A DNA stretch of 64,000 bases, taken from positions 1,071,346 through 1,135,345 of the forward strand of contig CAJZBQ010000057.1 of assembly GCA_914767885.1 (NCBI GenBank), in the 5' to 3' direction. A model generated the notes under the pieces. It was not told the origin of the DNA. It saw only the letters and a program-made list of their open reading frames with translations, and did no database searches. The stretch's first letter is position 1. Every line of letters starts with the position of its first letter. Of this stretch, positions 1 to 9,777 are shown piece after piece. The DNA comes from Blepharisma stoltei. Its lineage: Eukaryota; Ciliophora; Heterotrichea; Heterotrichida; Blepharismidae. A program made the translations under genes and the position numbers.

Positions 1-33
1 AATATAGGATTGAAAATTCTTATCATGCATTAA

Positions 34-406
34 GTTAAAGGTATTCTGGCCAAAGCGGTAAACCCGCTAGCTGCTGCCCATCTTGGCTCTAAAATTTTGC
101 CATTTGGGTTTCTGACCTAAAGCCTGCCCAAGGATAAGCTCCTAGGGCAGAGCCACGGCCTGCAGAGTGTCCCTATAATCCCGATGAGAGACCATTATGT
201 TACGCAAAACCTGTTAGCCCATCTGCCAGGGACAGGAAAGCCTTAAGAGAGTGACAAAAATCCCCTGTTCAGCAAAAGCATCATCCCAAAACTGAAAACT
301 TTAAAAAGGTTCAAAGGTCTGTTTTCAGCTTCATGATAATGGGCCCTACCTCTTCCTTAAAGAGTGAACCTGAGAGTTCGATTTCCGTCAATATCACCAT
401 TTTATT
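34..406 (+). mobile_element. SINE-like insertion 1 (GC-rich, 14-bp TSD)
   Basis: A GC-rich 373-bp block lies in AT-rich DNA. Near-identical direct repeats flank it: TTATCATGCATTAA at 20-33 and TTATCATTCATTAA at 407-420, with one mismatch. It has no terminal inverted repeats and no long ORF. The right end, AGTTCGATTTCC followed by CACCATTTTA, resembles a tRNA T-arm plus CCA, but no tRNA fold is evident. A long target duplication without inverted repeats suggests target-primed retroposition; that is inference. Confidence 0.6.
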
Positions 407-671
407 TTATCATTCATTAATGAATTTTTATATATAGAAAATTTTAAAAGGATTCGTAGGGAAAAATACCCAACAAATAATATCATTTTTGTTATTAAAA
501 TCCATGACGTTTTTAGGAACTCACTTATATAAATCAATAAAATTATATTAAATAAGCTTTGTCTTAAAAAAAAGAAAGAAAATCAAGCTATTTTAAATTG
601 ATGAAAAAGATCTATATCTATATAAAAATTTCTCAAATTCAAAATAAATTCTAATCACTTAATCTAATCCT
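407..671. other. AT-rich spacer
   Basis: AT-rich DNA downstream of the minus-strand gene that starts at 1751. I see no gene or repeat in it. Confidence 0.5.
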
Positions 672-1751
672 TTAACTTAAATATAAAGCTAAAGACGCTA
701 AAGCTAAATAAACTGCGCTATCGTCTTCTTCATAACCAGGGTCAAACAATCCCATACTTTTCGCACAATTATCAATAACTCCTGATTGATAAAGAGCCCA
801 GTAACTGAATTGTTGATTCATAAGAACCCAATGGTTATATTGATCATCCGAAATAGACCCACAAGCCCACAAAGTTGCTACATCTCCAATATGAGTTCTA
901 TCTTCCGCACATTTGCTCTCAGAATATTGCATATCTTCGTAAAGGCTTCCTATATGGTCATAAGCCATAGACATATATGACGCACAATACCCAATTGAAG
1001 TGTTAGTTCCAGAACATAAGCAAGGCTCAGAGGCAATCACGTCGTCATAGACAACACTTTTATAGGTACAAGTGTGGCCAATTCTGCATTGGTAAGGAGG
1101 TCCTAAAAGTTTTCCATTAGCATAGACCTTGATAGCATCACAGTACCCGTTAGAAGTTAAATAATTGCTCACACAGAATTTTGCATCATCAGCTTGCTCA
1201 CTATAATAGATGCTGAAAAGCTTGGTGCATTTCTTTTGGTTACAGCCATAGCCAATGTCGCATTCATAGTCCTTTGTGCATGCTGAGCCTTCAGATAAAG
1301 TAGTTTTGCAGTATCCATTGCTAGTGCTAGTTAAGTTATAGCAATATGAGCCAGCCTTACAAATGCTATGTGAATCGCAATAGCTGTTATAGGCATGTGG
1401 TTCACATATTCCATCAGTGCAGAAGCCTGACACACAGTTCCAATCTTGGCAGCAATGATCGCCTGGGGCTTGAGTTTTTGTATAGGTGCTGTCGTTGCAT
1501 AAGTCTACATAAGTTTTAAAGCTGTAGTTTACACAGGTCGAGTTTTTCCAGGTGGCTGAATAGGTAGAGAGTTGAGAATAGCTTGAGCATTGATAACCAG
1601 CTAGACATGGGCTTACGTTAACCACATTTGAAAGGACTTGGATACAGTAGTTAGGGTTGGTGTCAACACATTGTGTTGTTAGACAGCCATCGGAGTTGAG
1701 GGAGTAGGAAAATAGTGGAAAGGTTAGAAGGAGGAGTAGCGGATAGACCAT
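672..1751 (-). CDS. Cysteine-rich secreted or GPI-type surface protein
   Basis: A 359-residue single-exon ORF, read from 1751 down to a UAA at 672-674. It opens with a clear signal peptide (MVYPLLLLLTFPLFSYS) followed by a Cys-rich ectodomain with pairs such as CCQDWNC and CxxGxxC, reminiscent of small disulfide modules seen in ciliate surface proteins. The last 15 residues are hydrophobic (AVYLALASLALYLS), which fits a GPI-attachment tail. All tryptophans here are UGG. I do not recognise an orthologue; a cell-surface or secreted role is inferred from topology only. No insertion interrupts it, unlike most long genes in the window. Confidence 0.75.
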   Translation of the reverse strand: MVYPLLLLLTFPLFSYSLNSDGCLTTQCVDTNPNYCIQVLSNVVNVSPCLAGYQCSSYSQLSTYSATWKNSTCVNYSFKTYVDLCNDSTYTKTQAPGDHCCQDWNCVSGFCTDGICEPHAYNSYCDSHSICKAGSYCYNLTSTSNGYCKTTLSEGSACTKDYECDIGYGCNQKKCTKLFSIYYSEQADDAKFCVSNYLTSNGYCDAIKVYANGKLLGPPYQCRIGHTCTYKSVVYDDVIASEPCLCSGTNTSIGYCASYMSMAYDHIGSLYEDMQYSESKCAEDRTHIGDVATLWACGSISDDQYNHWVLMNQQFSYWALYQSGVIDNCAKSMGLFDPGYEEDDSAVYLALASLALYLS

Positions 1752-2621
1752 TTATTGATTTATAACTGAGGATTAGATTTAAAGTATGAAGCTAAGAAAA
1801 ATAATTAAATTTAGATTAGATAATTAAAGAAACTATCTTTGAAGAGGTTGACTGGCTGGGCTCCATGTCAAATGACCGTGGATTTTTGACAGTGCATTTT
1901 TCATCGAAATCCATTTGGTCGAAAATTTTTGATAGTGTGGACATTTGGCCGAAAATTGATGTTTTTTTTTTGGGTCAAATGTCTCACTATCAAAAATTTT
2001 CGATCAATTTTCGGCCAAAAATTTTTCGGTGAAATGGACACTATCAAAAGGCAAAGCCATTTGACCTGCACCTGACTGGCTGTGTGATAAATGATTAAAG
2101 ATGACATCCGTTTAAATTTTAGTTTATTAAATCTTGATGCTCTAATTTTATTGAGTGAATTTATGTCTAAGCAATATTAAATTTTTTCCACTGGCGATTT
2201 TGAAATTAAAAATTAACCGAGCTTAAAGCTGCCTTTCATAGTAATTGATAATCTGATCATCTTTTATATTGAATTTGCAATCAATAAGATTTAAAGAATT
2301 TTACGATGATATTTTATTTAATAATAATTTATCCTTTGTTCTTGTATTGAAATCAATATTAGATTTATTAAAAACTGATTTAATCTAAAATAAAATGGAT
2401 TTTTTTCTCAGATTCGCACTTTTCATATAAAATTCAACTATTATTAGGCTATTCTAAAGTAAAATTCCCAAAAATTACAAATAAAAATGATGAATTTTCA
2501 GTCAGCAAATAATTCAAGATAAATTAAAAATAAATATTTATAATATACACCTTAAAACAATAATAATTTTCTTTATTATTTCTTTTCGATATCATCATCA
2601 GCTTAGCAAATGTAATTTTAA
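1752..2621. other. Intergenic region carrying one inverted-repeat element
   Basis: Divergent spacer between the secreted-protein gene (minus) and the glutamate-receptor gene (plus). Apart from the 214-bp element at 1859-2072 it is AT-rich with no ORF I can support. Confidence 0.5.
1859..2072. mobile_element. 214-bp inverted-repeat element with 10-bp TSD
   Basis: The direct repeat TGACTGGCTG occurs at 1849-1858 and 2073-2082. The enclosed DNA has weak terminal inverted repeats (GGCTCCATGTCAAATG against GGTGCAGGTCAAATG) and strong internal inverted copies of a TTGGCCGAAAATT-type motif. This is the structure of a non-autonomous DNA transposon; a TSD of about 10 bp fits a Mutator-like origin. 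The ORF read through it is an artefact of the inverted repeat. Confidence 0.6.
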
Positions 2622-5600
2622 ATGTCATTTTTTCTGCTATTATTTTTCGATCAAGTTTTCTCATTCAATATCGGCTTCTACAACTTACTCCCCTACTCTC
2701 ACACTACAGAAGACTGTATTGCTCTCGATATTTGACAAAAGATTTCTACTCAGCTAGGCATTTCATACACTATTATTAACTTAGCAAACGAAACCCAAGG
2801 AATTGATTGTGTAAACTCAGGGTCTTGTGATGCCTGCATCACAGGAATTGATAGCCAACTTACTTTAAGCTACCCTTTATTTTATGTAAAATCCATCTAG
2901 GACCGCGGCTTATTAGTAACAGTAGATAAAAGACCAGGATATGTCAGTAAATTTCTAGGGTGACCTGGAAAAAAAGTTCACGGGAGTTTTTTCCTGTATG
3001 GTTTTGCACCATTAAAATGACGGTAAAATTTCCTGGACTTTTTTTTCATGGAAAAAAGTACAATTGGAAGGCAAAAACCCATAGGGTAAAAAAGTTAACG
3101 GTTTTTTTTCACCATCAAACTATAGGAAAAAGTACATGGCTGAGACAAATATATTAATAGAAATGAATCCTAATAAATTGAGAAAGCATTGAATAAATTA
3201 AGATAAGAGTGCGCATTGTTATCAGCTTACTATATTATAATAATTTATATAAAAGGAATAAAAGAACTTCTTAGTGCATTATATCCTATGGTTTTTGTTA
3301 ATTTGATTTTTGAAATAGGGTGAAAAAAACTCCCATTAAAATTTTCTACATATTGTATTAGAATGGATACATTGCTCAGAATTATTAATCATAAATATTT
3401 AATTATTAAGCAATAAAGGTCATTCTAATAACAAAGTTAATGGCTCAAAGACATTAAAGAAACACAGCAAAATAGTGTTATCAAAAATAATCTTAAAAAC
3501 TGTATAAAAAAAGTTCATAGTAAAAAAGTGTAGGAAAAAAGTAAATTGTACTTTTTTCCTCCAAATTTTTGGTGAAATAAAGTACAAGTATAAAAAATGC
3601 ATTTTCCTAGTTTTTTTTTAAAATAACCTGGAAAAATAGTAAAAATTCAAAAATATACGATAGTGCATTGACAGAGGTTTACTGCATATATATTTTAATA
3701 ATAAATATTAAATCTAAATGACTGACACTATTACTACTATTGCCCGAGCACAGGGAATTCCAATTAGAGCTTCTTCTGGTGAAATTATAACTGATCAATT
3801 AATTGAATTTGCAATTCATAATGCAGTTATTATTGAATCAATATGCTTAAGATTTCGTTTGAGTTTATTGCAAGTTTCAATTTTAATATATGAGTACAAA
3901 AAGCTTAAAGAAGAGCAAGCTAACCAAATTTCACAGAGTGAGGATCATGCCTATCATGAAAATGCTATAAACGTGCAGGTAAACAATGATGCGGAAATTT
4001 CTGAACTTTTATAGCTTATAGATCCTTATGGATTCTTAGTGTAAAATAATATCATTTCTTGTTTAGAATAATTCTCTTATTCTATTTTATCAAGGAGCAT
4101 GCTATTAAAAAATATTTAAAGCTTACAATGTTAAATGAACACTCACTCTATACCCGCGCTAATTGAAAAAAGTTCAAACGACTCTGAAAGTTGTGAAGAC
4201 AATGCAATGGGAGATATAATAGAAGAGGTTATTGAAATAAATAAAAAACTAGCAGATATATCTATTAAAAGTCCAACAATGGAGCAAGAAATGCCACAAA
4301 GAATAATTGCTGAAAATCCATTCGCTCCCATTCGCAAAGGAAATCATAAATGCTAATATAGTTAGCAAATTTACAAAGGGTAATAAATATCAATTTGAAA
4401 GTGTAAAAGAGTTTCAAGCATTTATTAAACAAAAAACCTTAGAATTTGATAAAGCTAAAATAAATGTTTTTAGCTCTAATTCTCAAAGACAGACTATTGT
4501 TTTTTATTTGTTATTTTTCTAGTAGTCATGCTAATGCATTGTTTCCATCGATTACCCCATCAGAAAATTGCAAATTTAAAATGAAATGAAAATATGATAG
4601 CAATAATGCAAATTCTTATAGCTTTGAATGCATAGATATTTATGGAGAGCATAACCATAGAGCTATACCTGAAACTGAATCACAGAGTTTAATAGAGTGT
4701 GAAATATTATCAGAGGAGATAAGAAATGAAGCCATAAAATACTATTATGAAGGATTCACAGTTAAACAAATACAATTGATGGTAAATACGAATAATAGAA
4801 CTAAAATATCAAAGAGTAAAATCGAAAATTTAACAAGCTATTATGCTAAGAAAAATTTTAAAGAATTTACCTTTGAATCTTTAGTAGAAAGCAAGCTTAG
4901 AAATGAAAATTCTATCATTAATTATGATAGATTATCAGGAAGATTTTTTATTTTCAGATACAAAGAGAATCAATATGTGGAATCAATTAAAGGATGTAAT
5001 CCTAGTAGACAGCACTTATAAAGTCCATATTGATTTTAAATGTGCAGTGTTTATATTAACTGTTGACTCTAATGGATCTAATTATGTTTTAGCAATGGCT
5101 TTATGCCAAAAAGAGACTAAATCTGATTATATTTGGATCTTTTCAAATTTTATAATGCACTTTCAGCGCCCAAAAGTTGTTTTTGCAGATAGAAACAATG
5201 CTCAATATAAAGCTCTTTCAAAATTATTTACTACTTCAAAGGTGATTTTTTGTTTATGACATTTACAAAGAAATGTAATTTGCTACTTAAACCAGTTTAA
5301 TATCAATTGGGAAGAGTTTAAGAATAATTGATGAAATTTATATTATTCTAAAAATGATAAAGATTTTAGTAAGAAATGAAGGTCATTGCTGCTTGAATAT
5401 CCTCAATTAAAAAATTGTAATGCATTCTTAGAGCTGGAAAAAATTAAAATCAAATTGGGTACGATATGATTGTCTTAAATTTCCAACTTTTGGCATCAAG
5501 ACGACTTCGAGAATTGAAAGTTTCAATTCGCTAATTAAAAGATCTATTCGAGCTATAAAAAGGAATAAAGATTCTAGGATCCTAACTGTTTTTGATAATA

Positions 5601-7931
5601 TTTCAAATGAAGAACATGAATCTTTTCAAAGGAAAATATATGTGTTCAAAAAGGGGAAATTGCTACGTTCTTACCAAGAAAACTTTTCTCGCAAGTGACA
5701 AAATTGCTATACTCGCTATAGTATATTTTATTTTTCAAAAAGAAGTAAATAAAGTAGATAGTTGTTCTGTTGGAGGTGTTGGCAAATCTAATAACATCTA
5801 CTCGGTAGTTGATAACAGCACATATGATAGAATTATGCATAAAGTTAATAGAAAGAATATGGATTGCTCTTGCTGCAAAATAACACGCTATGGGATTCCT
5901 TGCTGCCATATACTCTTTATTTATGAATTTGTGGGAGAAGATTTATTAGATCTTATTATTTCAACTACATCAAAAAGGTGGCTACTTCCAGAATATGCTG
6001 AACTTTCTAAGGAAGAAATTAAAAAAATATGGATCTCTCCTGATTTAAAGCGTAATCAAAATGAAGCTAATGGAAGCAATATAAAGTTAAAAAAATTTAA
6101 TAATTAGCTATAATTATTTGCTAGTAAAATATAATAGACTAAGCCTTTGCCGTATATTTTTGAATTTTTACTATTTTTCCAGGTTATTTTAAAAAAACCT
6201 AGGAAAATGCATTTTTTATACTTGTACTTTATTTCACCAAAAATTTGGAGGAAAAAAGTACAATTTACTTTTTTCCTACACTTTTTTACTATGAACTTTT
6301 TTTTATACAGTTTTTAAGATTATTTTTTTGATAACACTATTTTGCTGTGTTTCTTTAATGTCTTTGAGCCATTAACTTTGTTATTAGAATGACCTTTATT
6401 GCTTAATAATTAAATATTTATGATTAATAATTCTGAGCAATGTATCCATTCTAATACAATATGTAGAAAATTTTAATGGGAGTTTTTTCACCCTATTTCA
6501 AAAATCAAATTAACAAAAACCATAGGATATAATGCACTAAGAAGTTCTTTTATTCCTTTTATATAAATTATTATAATATAGTAAGCTGATAACAATGCGC
6601 ACTCTTATCTTAATTTATTCAATGCTTTCTCAATTTATTAGGATTCATTTCTATTAATATATTTGTCTCAGCCATGTACTTTTTTCCTATAGTTTGATGG
6701 TGAAAAAAAACCGTTAACTTTTTTACCCTATGGGTTTTTGCCTTCCAATTGTACTTTTTTCCATGAAAAAAAAGTCCAGGAAATTTTACCGTCATTTTAA
6801 TGGTGCAAAACCATACAGGAAAAAACTCCCGTGAACTTTTTTTCCAGGTCACCCAAATTTCTATGACAATTTTTGATTTTAATTGTGTCGATATGGCTGC
6901 CTCTACTAATTATCGTCTCTCATATCATTTATTTTGTGGAAACCCGAATTTTATACCCAAATAATTACCCTTTAGCAATTTTAAACGCAATATGACTAAT
7001 GGTCACTTTTTCAACTATCAAAAAACCTTACGCAAAAATATGAGCCTTGATCTCAGGAATTTTTTTGCTTTTTGTAATGATGCTTATTATCGCTGACTTG
7101 TCGTCTTCAATAGCAAATGCAAATCTCTACGGGTCAATTTCAACGGAAAATATAATGGACATGGACCTATGTGCACAATATTGAACAAATTTTAATACAG
7201 ATGCGAGCCATGACACATTAAAAAATTGTTTAAACGACTTAAAGGATGAGGATTATGATGGGGTGTTAGCAGGAAGGCTTGAATTGAGCTATTTTGTAAA
7301 GCAGCATGATTCATGAAATGATGACAGCAGCTTAATTTTGCATGACACTATAAGTAATGAAATATTTTTCCATTTAGGATTTTCTTCAAAAAATACAGAG
7401 CTTTTGACAGAAATAAATAAAATATTGCAAGATTTGTGGACGAATAAAGTCATTTTTCAGATCACACAGAAATATTATGAAAATTTAAGCATCAATTATA
7501 GAGAAAAATATACGGTAATTTTTAGGATTGCGCCGCTGGTGCTGGCAGGGTTGACGATTATTATAGTGTTTATTGGAGCATTGCTGGTGATTGGGCTTGT
7601 AAAAATTATAAAAAATAAAAAAGAAGTAAATCAAAAAGAGATTGAGGATGGAGCCAATAGCTCAAGAGCTTTACTCTCAGCAAGAGAACATGGAAATACG
7701 CTTTCTCTTGAGCGATCAAACCTAAGAGCCCAACAAGGAGCTGGAAGGCCTGAAGGGGAATGAGTAAACAAAGCCGTTAACATCGAAGACGAAAATGCTC
7801 ACAAAATCAAAAATATCCAAGACTACGAAAACGAGCTCTCCGCTGTGCCCCCAGCCAGACCTTCCCTTGTTGCAAGTGACAGCTTAGCTTCTCTATTCAA
7901 ACCTGAGAAATCTAAGACTAATAAAGACTAA
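2622..7931 (+). CDS. Ionotropic glutamate receptor-like channel, split by a MULE transposon
   Basis: The reconstructed coding parts are 2622-2885, 2901-2957 and 6864-7931, about 462 residues with UGA read as Trp. It opens with a signal peptide (MSFFLLLFFDQVFS), then a short bacterial-type ligand-binding lobe S1 including LTLSYPLFYDRGLLVTV. Next come M1 (FLWQFLILIVSIWLPLL), a pore/M2 stretch after NAIWLMVTFSTIKKPYAKIW, M3, lobe S2, a final helix (APLVLAGLTIIIVFIGALLV) and a charged tail ending at UAA 7931. There is no N-terminal ATD-type domain. The join across the MULE keeps one AAATTTCTA and places UGA (Trp) directly after it. Several UGA codons lie in membrane segments. Role: probable ligand-gated cation channel in the plasma membrane; the ligand is unknown. 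It needs removal of the 3.9-kb insertion to be functional. Confidence 0.75.
2886..2900 (+). other. 15-nt spliceosomal intron in the glutamate-receptor gene
   Basis: GTAAAATCCATCTAG carries an in-frame UAG. Removing exactly these 15 nt joins YPLFY to DRGLLVTV in frame. This matches the 15-nt intron class seen throughout the window. Confidence 0.85.
2958..3659 (+). repeat. Left terminal inverted repeat of the MULE
   Basis: About 702 bp, matching the reverse complement of 6151-6854 almost base for base. It contains short AT-rich ORFs that are duplicated in the right arm and are not considered genes. Confidence 0.9.
3718..4017 (+). CDS. Small accessory ORF of the MULE
   Basis: A 98-residue ORF just inside the left inverted repeat, starting MTDTITTIARAQGIPIR and ending in a Glu/Asp/Asn-rich tail. 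It may be an accessory protein or the N-terminal part of the transposase; a second Glu/Asp-rich fragment follows at about 4135-4356. I recognise no domain. Position and strand agree with the transposase ORF downstream. Confidence 0.4.
4370..6107 (+). pseudogene. MULE transposase (DDE plus SWIM zinc finger), frame-broken
   Basis: The MULE domain is recognisable: ILVDSTYK (first Asp, 5008-5010), VVFADRNNAQ (second Asp, 5188-5190), the CLWHLQRN motif whose Trp is UGA (5257-5259), and TTSRIESFNSLIKR (Glu, 5516-5518). A SWIM finger follows (CSCCKITRYGIPCCH, about 5865-5912). A 16-nt intron-like GT...AG sequence lies near 4507-4525. The reading frame shifts at about 4940, 5455 and 5690, so no single ORF spans the protein. 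The copy is probably decayed, unless the breaks are assembly errors at homopolymers. Use of UGA for Trp shows the element is adapted to the host code. Expected role: cut-and-paste transposition of the element. Confidence 0.75.
6151..6854 (-). repeat. Right terminal inverted repeat of the MULE
   Basis: About 704 bp, the inverted partner of 2958-3659. It ends CCAGGTCACCC directly before the second AAATTTCTA. Confidence 0.9.
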
Positions 7932-7972
7932 TATTTTCATATAAAAATTCACTCATATTTCCATTATAAAAT

Positions 7973-9760
7973 ATGTATCGCAGACTCATAGCTTTATCTC
8001 GGTCCTTTTCCACTCATGAAAACATCTTCAAGCAGTATCTCAAACAAGCTGAGCAAATTGCTGAAGAAGAAAAGAAAAAAGCTGAAGAAGTCAAAATAGA
8101 TACAGAACAACTTCTAGGGCCTAAAGAATCAGGTTTAATAGACCCAGCACTAAAATACCTTAAAGCAATTTTTTTTTTTTTTGTTGAAATTTTATATATA
8201 ATATTTTTCATGAAAAAAAAATTTCCACCTAAAGCAACTAAACTTATTGAGAAAATTATCAAGACAAAATCAATCGAGAGAATACAGCTGATGATTGAAG
8301 ACGCCTTATATGACGTATCGAAGAACTATAAAGAGAAAAAAGACCAAGAAGAAGATGTGCTTAAACCAATGGAACTAGTTCAAAAACTAACAGAGTTATG
8401 GGTCGAAAGACCAGATCTAAAAGTTTTGGATGTCCCTTCAGCATCTATTTTCCGAACGATTCTAATCAGCAGTATATCTGAAAATAAAGGATATTTTGGG
8501 AAATTCCAAAGAATTACTAAAAATGAAGAAGGCGAGTTCAACCCGTTCTTTTATGGAGAATTTTCAGAAGAATTTTGCAAGAATATGATCAAAGGAATAG
8601 GAAAAACTGCTCCAGGGGTTAGAGTTATTAGAAGAGTGATAGACCATTTGGCGGCCTATGACATTGAACCAAGCACAGAGCTTGTCAATTTGATCGTCGA
8701 AGAATCCGTACAAGGAAGGTGGCCAAAGGTTCTCCTCACAACCCTTGAATACGCTGTCAAAAAAAGAACTAAAATTCCTTTACTCCTATTGGTCCCGAGG
8801 AACAACAATTGGCAAATTATTTTTTTTGAGGAAATCAGTCACTTAAGAAGTGAGTAAAAGTTTACAAACAACAATTTATTTATAATTAATGGCAATTAAA
8901 ATGAAAACTTTGTCAGTAAAAAATTCCTTAGCTAGTAGAAGGGGTTAGAAACCTGGAGCAAAGCCATAAAATTTTTCCGCTTTTGCTCCGAACACTTCGA
9001 TAAAGCCAGCATCTGCATCAACTTGGCTATAAAAACAGGAGTCGACCCTGACTATGACTTAATCGAGCCACTTGTAGCCAAAAATTTAAAACATGGAAGA
9101 ATTGAAGAAGCTAAAGACTTAGTAAGCATGCTCAGAAAAGAAATCCTCAATAGAAACAGAGTCAACGCTATTCTTGTCAGAGAAGAGCAAGCCAAAAAGA
9201 CTGTAGAAGTCATGAAAAAATTTATCAACACCTTATTGGATGCCCGCAAGCCAAAGCCAGCCCATGAATATTATGATGAATATATAAGAGACCCATACAC
9301 CAATAAAATCAGCGAAAGCTATGAAATTGGCTTCAAGCTTTACCAAGACATTGGCGACGTCAGAGATGGAATTTGGCTCTATGAGTTTATTAAGGAAGAC
9401 AAAAAATTCGAATGGAACCAAAAGCTCGTCACAAGCCTTCTCAAAATGGTCAATGAATTTGGAAAGCCTGCCCTTGAAGCCGCTATAGATAAAGCCCAAC
9501 AGATTTTTGTGAATAAAGAACTTTACAGCACTTTTGCACTAAATTTATTGATTACTTATTTTGGAAGGCATGAAGTGTGGGATCAATTGCAAGCTATAGT
9601 TTTAAAGCTTTTGGAGACTAAATCTGAGGTAAACAAGTATACAAAATTAACATTGGAGAGGCAGATTGAAAAATGCTTAAATCCCGCTTATAAGAGGCAG
9701 ATTTTAGATAAAGTCAAACTCATTGAATTTCCTGAAGAAGTCCCAGAAGAAGCTAAATAA
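7973..9760 (+). CDS. Mitochondrial-type alpha-helical repeat (PPR/TPR-like) protein
   Basis: It starts MYRRLIALSRSFSTHENIF, a basic amphipathic leader typical of mitochondrial import. The rest is charged and helical, with PPR/TPR-like segments such as HGRIEEAKDLVSMLRKE and YEIGFKLYQDIGDVRDGIW. Two insertions interrupt it: a 61-bp AT-rich piece at 8169-8229 with an 8-bp repeat TAAAGCAA, and a TTA-bounded MITE at 8783-8944. Removing both gives one ORF; the joins read KYLKATKLIEKI and TKIPLETWSKAIKFF. It ends at UAA 9760, 17 bp before the next ATG. The precise function is not recognised; a mitochondrial RNA or ribosome partner is plausible by analogy only. Confidence 0.65.
8169..8229. mobile_element. 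61-bp AT-rich IES-like insertion (TSD TAAAGCAA)
   Basis: Poly-T at one end and poly-A at the other, flanked by TAAAGCAA at 8161-8168 and 8230-8237. Removing 69 bp keeps the frame and deletes a hydrophobic FFFFVEILYIIFF stretch that is unlike the rest of the protein. Because 69 is a multiple of three with no stop, the frame does not prove removal. Confidence 0.6.
8783..8944. mobile_element. TNA-MITE 1 (TTA) in the mitochondrial helical-repeat gene
   Basis: Begins CTCCTATTGG and ends GTAGAAGGGG between TTA at 8780-8782 and TTA at 8945-8947. The insertion contains stops. Excision leaving one TTA joins TKIP to LETWSKAIKFF in frame. Confidence 0.8.
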
Positions 9761-9777
9761 TAAAAAATTCTTTAAAT

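Larger units (their letters stand above)
2958..6854 (+). mobile_element. MULE (Mutator-like) DNA transposon behaving as an IES
   Basis: A 3897-bp element flanked by a perfect 9-bp target duplication AAATTTCTA (2949-2957 and 6855-6863). Its terminal inverted repeats are near-identical and about 703 bp long (2958-3659 and 6151-6854), beginning GGGTGACCTGGAAAAAAAG. The interior encodes a MULE transposase with a SWIM finger. Long TIRs plus a 9-bp TSD are the classical Mutator signature. The TSD ends in TA, so a TA-to-TA excision would restore the host receptor gene exactly. Near-identity of the two arms suggests recent insertion or gene conversion. Confidence 0.9.

Noticed and set aside
362-410. 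tRNA at the right end of SINE-like element 1
   Set aside because: A T-arm-like AGTTCGATTTCC and CCA are present, but no matching acceptor, D or anticodon stems.
1901-2107. 68-aa ORF
   Set aside because: It runs through the internal inverted repeats of the 214-bp element.
6619-6852. ORF MTWKKSSREFFPVWF, also at 2960
   Set aside because: Present in both arms because the MULE inverted repeats duplicate it; no intron, domain or codon evidence for a gene.
2958-6854. LTR retrotransposon
   Set aside because: The long terminal repeats are inverted, not direct, and the ORF is a MULE transposase, not reverse transcriptase.
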